From: Endozoicomonas sp. G2_2
GTDB lineage: Bacteria; Pseudomonadota; Gammaproteobacteria; Nevskiales; Salinisphaeraceae
NCBI RefSeq assembly: GCF_017744135.1
Contig: NZ_JAGHQU010000018.1
Span: forward strand, 1-57,069
DNA length: 57,069 nt
Direction of reading: 5' to 3'
The position numbers were made by a program, and so were the translations under genes. Each line of letters opens with the position of its first letter. The first letter of the stretch is position 1. Positions 9,532 through 16,168 of this stretch are shown piece by piece. Under the pieces are notes generated by a model. It was not told the DNA's origin. It ran no database searches and was given only the letters and a program-made list of their open reading frames with translations.

Positions 9532-9860
9532 CGACTACGACTCCCGGTATGCCGAAAAACCGCGAGGGCATCCAACACGCCGGCGATCCGGCGCGCACCG
9601 GTCTCAGTTCCATCCCAGCATTCATCTAGCGCTGTATTGAGTATCTGCCGGCCGGCGGCAGCCTCATCCTCATGCGCACCGCAAACGAATTCACACATTC
9701 GCTTGTAAACACGAGAACGACTCGGCAGGTCACGCGCCAGCAGACGCGACACCTGTCCCTGATCGCAGCCGACCGCTCTCGCAATATCCGCCTGACGAAG
9801 CTCACGTTGACGCATTCTCGCGCGAAGTGTCGCAGGGGCAATCTCGTGACGTAGAACCAT
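9528..9860 (-). CDS. Xre-family HTH protein coupled to the second tniQ
   Basis: A 110-residue protein with a Cro/CI-type helix-turn-helix at about residues 12-50 (RQADIARAVGCDQGQVSRLL) and a C-terminal helical part (ILNTALDECWDGTETGARRI). Its stop overlaps the start of the TniQ-family gene, so the two form an operon. The start lies just below an A+T-rich block with two ATATGCATAT palindromes, suggesting autoregulation. This resembles the regulator-plus-TniQ arrangement of some Tn7-like elements; the function is inferred. Confidence 0.7.
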   Translation of the reverse strand: MVLRHEIAPATLRARMRQRELRQADIARAVGCDQGQVSRLLARDLPSRSRVYKRMCEFVCGAHEDEAAAGRQILNTALDECWDGTETGARRIAGVLDALAVFRHTGSRSR

Positions 9861-9861
9861 C

Positions 9862-9902
9862 GATATTATATATGCATATTTACATATGCATATACAATAT
9901 CT
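9862..9902. promoter_or_regulatory. A+T-rich operator/promoter with paired palindromes
   Basis: Two copies of the self-complementary decamer ATATGCATAT occupy 9870-9879 and 9884-9893, separated by 4 bp. They sit immediately upstream of the Xre-family gene that reads leftward. The pair is a good candidate for cooperative binding by that protein. Composition drops sharply here compared with the flanking DNA. Confidence 0.55.
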
Positions 9903-10461
9903 GATGTGATCAATCTTGTCTCGCGCTCGCCTCCCTATGCGTAACGACGATCCGACGGTGCACGTACTGCTCGTAGCGAATTCGATGCGGCGGGCCGACT
10001 CACTAGCTTCTGTAGCGACTATCCCTCTGGTTTTGGTAGCGTTTCAAGTCAGAGTCCAAGTTCAGCTGGCTGCTTCTGCGGCCATTTGGACTCTGGATCG
10101 CAGCGCCACTAAAACCCGGGGGAGGGTCGGCAGCTCAACGACCTGGCCGAGCGGCGATGAGCTCCGAGGCGCGTACCGTTCGCCACCCGCAAGCAACGAT
10201 TCCATGTAAAGATCAGGTCGGTCCGCGCGCTCAGAAATTCCGCATTGATGTAATGATCGGTCCCGACCAGAAGCGTTTTGCCGTTACGGTGTAAGGATTC
10301 GATCGTAGGCCACGCGCAACACCAGCACTATGTATCGATCGTTCCTTCTAAAGATCGTTTGGCGCGACTAGTGACTGCACCTCGGTCACCGCCTCTCCAA
10401 ACTCTTCAAATACACCTTCCAGACTTTTCGCTGACCTAAGCGATGTTTTCAGAACGCAGCG
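9903..10461. other. 550-bp gap with decayed leftward coding sequence
   Basis: No intact gene is visible. On the minus strand 10134-10313 reads as protein-like sequence (KTLLVGTDHYINAEFLSART) ending in TAG. A second short minus-strand stretch ends at 10348 (EGVFEEFGEAVTEVQSLVA). The two are in different frames with no start codon, so I read this as the remains of one or two genes. I cannot assign a family. Confidence 0.35.
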
Positions 10462-11271
10462 ATGCCTATGCCGTTCCGCACACTCCAGTTTCCACGCCTG
10501 CGCCACTACACTGCGTCGCTGTTGCTGGCGCTCAGTGCGGCGCCCGTATGTGCAGGATTACCCAATGTGTCGGCGATGGTCGCAGCCGTGCCCAAGCAGG
10601 CACTGGAAACCGATGTCCTCGTGATCGGCGAAAACCATCGCAAGGCGGGCTCTCATGCGTTCACCCTGGGCCTGATCAAACGCGCGATCAGCTCGGATCG
10701 CTGCGTTCACTTCGCACTGGAAATCGGCGCCGATCAGACGGCTGCTTGGCAGGCGCTGTCAAACAAAGAACAGAGCACGCCTGCGCAGTTATCCACGATT
10801 CACGATAGCCCGAGCCTTAGGGCACTGCTTGCCGACACCGCCGAACTGAGCCGGCGCGCGTGCTTAAGGCTTGCCGGGGTTGACGTGGCAGAGGGCCAAA
10901 ACGCGCCACAGCCCGGCGGACGCGACGCCTTCATGGCCGAAGGGATCGCGGACCTGGCGGACCCACGGGTACTGACCATTGCCCTGTTGGGCAATAACCA
11001 CGCCCCGCGTCATGTGGACTGGAATTTCGACGAACCCGGGCAATCCACAACGCATTACCTGGACGCGCGAGGGCTGGATACGTTCGTGATCGTGCAGGAC
11101 TGGAAAGCCGATAGGCGATCACCGCGGATGTTCACCGAGGACACACCGGAAGCCGTGCAGGCCTTCAATACGCTGCAATCGCATCGAAGCGTCATACGAG
11201 CGCAGTCATTGTCGCGCTATGCCGACGTATTGATCGTCTGGCCCGAGGAACTCGCTTTCAACACGCCGTGA
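10462..11271 (+). CDS. ChaN-like (haem-binding/TIKI-EreA fold) exported protein
   Basis: A 269-residue protein. It starts with a signal peptide (RHYTASLLLALSAAPVCAG, cleavage probably after VCA). Motifs of the ChaN/TIKI/erythromycin-esterase superfamily follow: VLVIGENH, CVHFALEIG and TIALLGNNHAPR. Members include iron-regulated haem-binding lipoproteins and metal-dependent hydrolases. His and Glu in these motifs are the expected metal or haem ligands. There is no lipobox Cys, so the product is probably periplasmic. It stands alone between remnants, with its own strand direction. The substrate is not known. Confidence 0.6.
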   Translation: MPMPFRTLQFPRLRHYTASLLLALSAAPVCAGLPNVSAMVAAVPKQALETDVLVIGENHRKAGSHAFTLGLIKRAISSDRCVHFALEIGADQTAAWQALSNKEQSTPAQLSTIHDSPSLRALLADTAELSRRACLRLAGVDVAEGQNAPQPGGRDAFMAEGIADLADPRVLTIALLGNNHAPRHVDWNFDEPGQSTTHYLDARGLDTFVIVQDWKADRRSPRMFTEDTPEAVQAFNTLQSHRSVIRAQSLSRYADVLIVWPEELAFNTP

Positions 11272-11309
11272 TCACTGAGCAATCGAAGCGTGCTACAGCC
11301 ATCTCTCAA

Positions 11310-11365
11310 TATACACAATTATCGGGTACCCCGATAATTATCGGTATACGCGATAATCGTGTATA
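11310..11365. promoter_or_regulatory. nested palindromes built from ATTATCG half-sites
   Basis: Four 7-bp half-sites alternate in direction: ATTATCG at 11318 and 11336, CGATAAT at 11332 and 11351. They give a perfect 14-bp palindrome CCGATAATTATCGG (11331-11344) and an outer 15-bp arm pair (11310-11324 with 11351-11365, one mismatch). It lies after the ChaN-like gene and about 140 bp before a microprotein gene. It is probably a protein-binding site for repression, partition or recombination. Confidence 0.5.
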
Positions 11366-11507
11366 TCGGCCGCCGTTTGGTCGGCACAAGCATCACATCC
11401 GAAAGCTTCTGCCATGGCCGTGCTGTCGCGTACGGCTGACCCCATATATGACTTGATTGAAGTATCATTCTTTCTTGAAGCACTGATCAACAATCGGAGA
11501 ATGGATG

Positions 11508-11606
11508 ATGGCTGAATACGTGCCTGCTATCGCTCTGCTTGGCGGCGCCGGCGTCGTTCTTTACGTCGCCTGGATTTTCGGGCGCCACGCATCGAACGAC
11601 CGATAG
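11508..11606 (+). CDS. membrane microprotein, paralogue 1 (32 aa)
   Basis: The ORF starts MAEYVPAIALLGGAG, continues with a hydrophobic span to VLYVAWIFG and ends RHASNDR. It has one transmembrane segment of about 20 residues with a Trp and a positively charged C-terminus. GGAGA (11496-11500) is correctly spaced for the ATG at 11508; an adjacent in-frame ATG at 11505 is possible. Two paralogues lie at 12382 and 14900, and the 21-bp leader TTGAAGCACTGATCAACAATC is shared with paralogue 3. It is too short for standard gene callers. The family is unknown to me; a small membrane toxin or a small subunit of a membrane complex would fit. Confidence 0.7.
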   Translation: MAEYVPAIALLGGAGVVLYVAWIFGRHASNDR

Positions 11607-11689
11607 AGTCTCGATTCGGTCACCAAACCCCGCCATCGTGCGGTTTGTCTTGCGATTTCAACGCTCAACGACGCGATCACCGAGCTTGA

Positions 11690-11863
11690 ATGACGCCGTG
11701 GCCCCGTCGCCGCCATGAAAGCGTCTTCTCGAAAACCCGCGTGCGCGGAATGATCCGCGGTATAGGTCACGGGATTTTTCCGAAGGCGTCCGCCGTCGCT
11801 GTCCGCGCTCTTGGCGCTTCGAGCCTCGGCATGGCGTTCCTATTCGACGCGATACAGCCGCAT
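11690..11863 (-). pseudogene. RES-domain toxin remnant
   Basis: The gene starts MRLYRVE at 11863, overlapping the antitoxin stop as TGATG, then hits a stop codon at codon 8. Further on, in the same frame, GGRLRKNPVTYTADHSA matches the GGRWN...PVVYTA core of RES toxins. The rest is missing. RES toxins degrade NAD+ and pair with Xre/ParS antitoxins. Here the toxin is clearly dead while the antitoxin is whole. Confidence 0.7.
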
Positions 11864-12324
11864 CAAGCATCGACTCCGTGCATCGCCCGCCCCAGCACCT
11901 GCTCGACCCATTCGGTACCGCTTTCGGTATCGGCCAGCGTGATCGGGGCTTCGTCTTCGAATACCGGATTCGGGTTAGTGAGCCAGTGCAACGCATGATC
12001 CCGGTTGCCGAACGCCTCTTCCGCAAGCGCGATGATCTTCGCTGCGCGCAGCACGGCTTCGGAAACCGGCTTGGATAGCCGCTTGGATTTGCTCTTGCCC
12101 GCCGATATCAGCGTCGTGCGCGGCACGACTTGATCGAACAGGCGATTCGGTACGCCGCAATGCTTGCGAGCGTACCGGGCGCAGGCCACAGGCAGGCCTG
12201 TCCGGATCACCTGCCTTACCTTGGCGGGATCAGCCAGCTCTTGGGCAGACAACGGTATGAACCGCTTGCCGCCCAACAGGGCGAGCGTGCGTTCACTTTG
12301 GCTGATCTCGACGTTCGCGCTCAT
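11863..12324 (-). CDS. Xre/MbcA/ParS-type antitoxin (DUF2384)
   Basis: A 153-residue protein. The first half contains the Xre-like DNA-binding region (GKSKSKRLSKPVSEAVLRAA), and the second half the toxin-binding DUF2384 domain (EEAFGNRDHALHWLTNPNP, then the acidic C-terminus). It would neutralise a RES NAD+ase and repress its own operon. The partner gene directly downstream (TGATG overlap) is a pseudogene. The antitoxin may therefore persist as a solitary regulator or protect against related toxins. Confidence 0.85.
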   Translation of the reverse strand: MSANVEISQSERTLALLGGKRFIPLSAQELADPAKVRQVIRTGLPVACARYARKHCGVPNRLFDQVVPRTTLISAGKSKSKRLSKPVSEAVLRAAKIIALAEEAFGNRDHALHWLTNPNPVFEDEAPITLADTESGTEWVEQVLGRAMHGVDA

Positions 12325-12381
12325 CGCCCTACCGCACTGCCAATATCGTCATTATATAGGTCGACACTGAGAGGACAGACC

Positions 12382-12477
12382 ATGGCTGAATACGTGCCTG
12401 TCATCTCTCTGCTGAGTGGCGCCTGCGTATTCGTGTACGTTGCGTGGATATTCGGGCGCAACGCATCGAACCTCTGA
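12382..12477 (+). CDS. membrane microprotein, paralogue 2 (31 aa)
   Basis: The product begins MAEYVPVISLLSGACVFVYV and ends AWIFGRNASNL. It matches paralogue 1 at 22-23 of 31 positions and has the same single hydrophobic span, WIFGR motif and Asn-rich tail. A GAGAGG ribosome-binding site lies 8-12 bp upstream. It lies divergent from the antitoxin gene start (12324). Conservation of residues around the Trp argues that it is translated rather than random. Confidence 0.7.
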   Translation: MAEYVPVISLLSGACVFVYVAWIFGRNASNL

Positions 12478-13162
12478 GCGCATCTCGGATCGGCTTCAAA
12501 ATCTTGCGATCGAATATATTGCGCTGTGTAAGAACACGTTGTTCGTGCCTCGCTATCATTCCGGGCGTCGCCTAACGCATGAACAGATTCGGCATGATTG
12601 ATCACGATCGGACGACACAATTGCGCCACGAAACCAAACTTGCAGGGCTGACCGGACCTGGCCGCAGTCATTGGTCCCTATACCCGCAAGCTCGTGGGTT
12701 GCTTGATGCAGCCGCTCTGGGTCGTGAAATCATCCTGCTGGATGCGCTACTGATGGTCCTGATCCCAGGGTGGATGACCTGATCGGCGAAAGGTCGTCGA
12801 ATGCCGTGATCGAGGCCCCCGACTCTTCGCTCGGCCGATCCATCGGGCGGCGGGACCATGGCCCCTGCACTTTGAATCGGCGAAACGCGCCTCACGGGAC
12901 GAGCTGCCTGAAGTCAAACGCGTCAGCGGCTGACGCCCCGTGTCGGTACGACCCGAGGTCGAGCGCTAACAGGTCGAGGTGGCATCGGGGAATCGCGGCT
13001 GAGCGCGAGCACCGACTCTCGGCCTTACCGCAACACGTCACGCATGCTCGCGTGTTCGGCTAACTCATCACGTCTCGCGCGACTTCTGACCTCATGGCGC
13101 GTGCGTCGGCCGTCTATCAACCAGTCCGGCGTGTGCGACACCGCTGAACAATATTTACAATT
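12478..13162. other. 685-bp gap without a convincing gene
   Basis: Only short frames are present. The best, 12579-12782 (+), has no family resemblance, no ribosome-binding site and no partner. I see no hairpin terminator or array. It may be decayed plasmid sequence. Confidence 0.4.
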
Positions 13163-13224
13163 TTGACAGTGTTTATTGCACGGTGAACTATACCGATGTC
13201 AGACGTACCAAGGAGGTAGGGGTC

Positions 13225-14154
13225 ATGGCATCTCAAAGTGTAAGTGACCGCGGCCATGAATTGACTTCATGGCTTGACTCCCAGTTCGCCCGACTCGATG
13301 AAGACCGGCAGATATTGATCGGCCGGTTGGTCATGATCCTCGTCGCGGAGAATCTCAGTCATAAGGCTGACGCTGTGACACAGGCTGCCCGGACTCCACG
13401 AGACCCCATGGCGGTGGGCGCGGTTCAGCAACACAGCGAATTGATCGCTGAAATCATGCGTCTTGAAAAGCGCATGAACCCGCCGATGGGACAGGAAGTG
13501 GATTACCTGGCGTCGACGAACGCGCCGGTCATCGCGTTCTTCGATCTGGGGCGCAAGATGCAGGCCGACATGCCCCGGTCGGCAGCGTCCGGGGCCCTCA
13601 CCGACCTGACGTATTCGACCCAGCGGCCGGGTCAGACGCCGCTAGATCGCGCCTTTAAGATCATAAAGACAGCTGTATCCCGCGTAACGTCCGAGCCAAC
13701 GGATGGGCCACACGACAATATCGGGCCGGGCTTTCTCACACGCGAGCAGGCGCAGGGGAAACTGGATGCACGAACGCAGCCACCTGACCCGGCGGCGACT
13801 CAAGGTGAGCAGATGCTGTCCGCCCGAGAGATGGCCGATTACCTGACGGCCTCGCATACGACGATCTACAACCGGTACAAGGCCGGTCGGATCATCGGCC
13901 TGTCGCAAGAAGTTGGCGGCGTGGTCTTTCCCAGGACACAGTTCGCCGCCGACGGTGGGCCACGCGGCCCGACCTGGTTGCCCGGCCTGGACAAGGTGGT
14001 CGCGATTCACGGTAACGGCTGGCCGGCATGGCTGTGGCTGAACAGCCCGCGCGACGCGTTTGATGGCGAGTCGGCCCTGGACCGGCTGCGTGCCGGCGAT
14101 CATGTTCCGGTCATCAACGCGCTCAACCGCGAGGAAGATGGGGCCTTCGGGTAA
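13225..14154 (+). CDS. plasmid-type HTH protein with DUF2384-like C-terminus
   Basis: A 309-residue protein. The ATG at 13225 is chosen because a near-perfect AAGGAGG (13210-13216) sits 8 bp before it; an upstream GTG at 13183 is less likely. The N-terminal 80 residues are helical, the middle is low-complexity, and an excisionase-like helix-turn-helix follows (LSAREMADYLTASHTTIYNR). The C-terminus is WLNSPRDAFDGESALDRLRA, resembling the toxin-binding end of Xre/ParS antitoxins. A TTGACA lies at 13163. Its last ~20 codons are duplicated at 15029. It is either an antitoxin-like regulator or a plasmid maintenance protein. Confidence 0.6.
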   Translation: MASQSVSDRGHELTSWLDSQFARLDEDRQILIGRLVMILVAENLSHKADAVTQAARTPRDPMAVGAVQQHSELIAEIMRLEKRMNPPMGQEVDYLASTNAPVIAFFDLGRKMQADMPRSAASGALTDLTYSTQRPGQTPLDRAFKIIKTAVSRVTSEPTDGPHDNIGPGFLTREQAQGKLDARTQPPDPAATQGEQMLSAREMADYLTASHTTIYNRYKAGRIIGLSQEVGGVVFPRTQFAADGGPRGPTWLPGLDKVVAIHGNGWPAWLWLNSPRDAFDGESALDRLRAGDHVPVINALNREEDGAFG

Positions 14155-14303
14155 TGGCGGCGTACGATGCGCATGCGTGCCAAGAGATTGTGCGCGATTA
14201 CACACTCGATGAATGCTTCGCACCTGGTCTACGCGTCTATCGCGACGCATTTCCCGGTGTACCGGTCAACGTGGTCATCCTCACGGTGCAGGCGCCGGGT
14301 TGA
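14154..14303 (+). CDS. 49-residue ORF coupled to the HTH gene
   Basis: The start ATG overlaps the preceding stop as TAATG. The product begins MAAYDAHACQEIVRDYTLDE and ends TVQAPG. Position suggests the toxin half of a toxin-antitoxin operon, but the protein is short and I see no RES motif. It may be truncated. In the duplicated copy at 15060 the start codon is destroyed (ATG to ACG). Confidence 0.4.
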   Translation: MAAYDAHACQEIVRDYTLDECFAPGLRVYRDAFPGVPVNVVILTVQAPG

Positions 14304-14371
14304 GTGTGGGCGGCTACCCTGCGCTGTCGATTCATGCCACGGCCGTTAGCGTGAAGCCCACGTGAACGGCG

Positions 14372-14578
14372 TCAAAGGGAAAGATAAGCTGGCCTTACTT
14401 CGGAAGCTGGCGCTGGCGTTCGCGCCAGGTCGATCAACGTTTCTATACGGATGAGGCGTTCGGTGTGGGTCGTTACCGACGGATGCAACTCGTCCACTTC
14501 GGCGCGCAAGCGATCGACGCGTTCGGTTACAACGGTCAACTCGCGTCCGGCCGCGAGCAGGTTCTGCCATACACTCAT
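14372..14578 (-). CDS. small coiled-coil protein
   Basis: Starts MSVWQNLLAAGRELTVVTER at 14578 and continues as an amphipathic helix (VDRLRAEVDEL) followed by RLIRIETLIDLA. About 68 residues. The neighbouring upstream gene ends at 14581, so the two look like an operon. Similar short heptad-rich proteins occur on plasmids and prophages, but I cannot name a function. Confidence 0.5.
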   Translation of the reverse strand: MSVWQNLLAAGRELTVVTERVDRLRAEVDELHPSVTTHTERLIRIETLIDLARTPAPASEVRPAYLSL

Positions 14579-14580
14579 CG

Positions 14581-14742
14581 TCACGCTCCGATCAGCTGTG
14601 AGACGCCAGCCATAGCCGTCATGCCCGAACCACCTGAATCAAAGTGCAAGAGCGCAATGGCCTTCGCGCCACTACCGCCGGTGGAGCGCACCAAAGAGTT
14701 GATCGCGACGCTGCGTGCGTTGATCTTGATGCTGTGCGTCAT
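14581..14742 (-). CDS. small conserved-looking hypothetical protein
   Basis: About 53 residues from MTHSIKINARSVAINSLVRS, with a GAGAGA-like ribosome-binding sequence just upstream. An alternative start at 14772 would add ten residues. The product is Gly/Ser/Ala-rich with a weakly hydrophobic C-terminus. It ends 2 bp before the coiled-coil gene. Function unknown. Confidence 0.45.
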   Translation of the reverse strand: MTHSIKINARSVAINSLVRSTGGSGAKAIALLHFDSGGSGMTAMAGVSQLIGA

Positions 14743-14899
14743 CTCGTTTTCTCTCATCGCATGGCTTGTCACCGAAGGCCCATCTGCCAGCCCCCCTACT
14801 CATGGTTGCTTGGCGCCATCGTGCAGATTGGACCGCTCTATGGCATCTTCATGCTGTCGTTTCTTCTTGAAGCACTGATCAACAATCAGGGGACGGATC

Positions 14900-14998
14900 A
14901 TGGCTGAATACGTGGTTGAATACGTGCCCATCATCTCTCTGCTCAGCGGCGCCGGCGTCTTCTTGTACGTGGCCTGGATATTCGGGCGCAACGCATAG
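14900..14998 (+). CDS. membrane microprotein, paralogue 3 (32 aa)
   Basis: Begins MAEYVVEYVPIISLLSGAGV and ends FLYVAWIFGRNA. It has a small internal duplication (EYV repeated) and ends two residues earlier than paralogue 2, because TCG became TAG. The old tail and stop are still legible downstream. The 5' leader including TTGAAGCACTGATCAACAATC is shared with paralogue 1. One transmembrane span, positively charged at the C-terminal end. Confidence 0.7.
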   Translation: MAEYVVEYVPIISLLSGAGVFLYVAWIFGRNA

Positions 14999-15028
14999 AA
15001 TCTCTGAGCGCGCCTCAAATCATTCCGG

Positions 15029-15098
15029 TTATCAACGCGCTCAACCGTGAGGAAGATGGGGCCTTCGGGTAACGGCGGCGTACGATGCGCACGCGGGG
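15029..15098 (+). repeat. duplicated 3' end of the HTH gene
   Basis: About 70 bp nearly identical to 14112-14181: the codons for VINALNREEDGAFG, the stop, and the start of the following small ORF. Point changes kill that ORF's ATG. It lies directly after microprotein 3, as the 14.1 kb copy lies after microprotein 2 and the HTH gene. This suggests a segmental duplication followed by deletion. Confidence 0.75.
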
Positions 15099-15339
15099 CC
15101 GGGCTTGTTCGAGCTGTGTCCAACTCGGCGGCAGCGTGTGGTCGATCGCGTTCATCACGACCGCGTCATCGGATCCAATACACCGCTCGTTTTTTCACAC
15201 CTCGGAGACGCTGCCATGGTCGATACGACACTCGTACTCAATGGCGACAAACGGATTGCGGTCCGATAACAACCGTTCGGACGTCGCCTTTCCTTTAATT
15301 ACTGGCACTTGTAGAAAGTCGCATCCTCTACCAACGCAC

Positions 15340-15585
15340 CAGAACGACACGACACCATCTGTGAATCTCGCAGACACAACGGCGCAAAAACCACGTCGGC
15401 CCTCGGGCAAGAAAACACGATGGTATCTGCAGGAACCGCAGATGCTCACCCGTCACCCCAGCCGGTCGTGCAACGTCACACAACATGATTCGATTTGCCC
15501 TGATCGCAGACCACGGTCTTCTAGCGCACGCTTTATCCCTACGCGGAGAACACAACCGTGCCTGCACCATCTACAGAACTAAAAG
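15340..15585. repeat. dyad array A (four elements, 68-bp period)
   Basis: Dyads start at 15357 (ATCTGTGAATCTCGCAGA), 15425 (ATCTGCAGGAACCGCAGAT), 15493 (ATTTGCCCTGATCGCAGA) and about 15561 (CCTGCACCATCTACAG). Intervals are 68, 68 and 68 bp. An A/C-rich box such as GAAAACAC or GAGAACACAAC precedes several dyads. The array matches arrays at 47.8 and 52.7 kb element by element, but no CoiA-like gene follows here. About 350 bp on either side hold no convincing gene. Confidence 0.7.
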
Positions 15586-16168
15586 CGTTTAGAGAGCGAG
15601 GCCGAACGCCGGATATGTCCCGCGCGAGGCAGAGAAGGCGACGACAGTCTCGCTGAACGTTTGCCATCGTAGTAAGACGGTGCGGCCCCGATAAGACCGC
15701 TATGGCGAATTCAGTTATGAGCTACGTTTATAACTTGGTAGTTCATGTTGTGCGGTCACGGCGCGTCACCCGATTACGTTCATCGACTCGTGTGCGCATT
15801 GAGCCGGCACGTACAAGACAAAATGTCAGGCACGCGTAAGGGAAGCGGCTTCGCAGACAATACGCACGTCGGCAATTTCAAGTACAACTCGCGCCGAGTC
15901 TGGTGGGCAGCCCCGAGTTCGCCACTACGTGACCCGCCAGCGCAATGAGAATGAGGCCGTCGCAGGTCGCGAAACAGAGCAGATACGTGCGCAGGCCCGC
16001 GACGAAGCGCAGCAACATGTCGCGGCACAAGAGCGCGCCCATGAACGCATCCATGCGGCGGAGATGGAATCAAAGGGCCTGGCAGAGTCGATCAAGGTCG
16101 TCGAAGGTGAACGTGACCATCAGATCGAAAAGCTCGCGGCGATCTCGCAGGAGTTGGAAAGTAACCGG

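Noticed and set aside
15340-15585. Integron attC sites
   Set aside because: There is no GTTRRRY/RYYYAAC pair, no cassette-sized ORFs between the units and no integrase.
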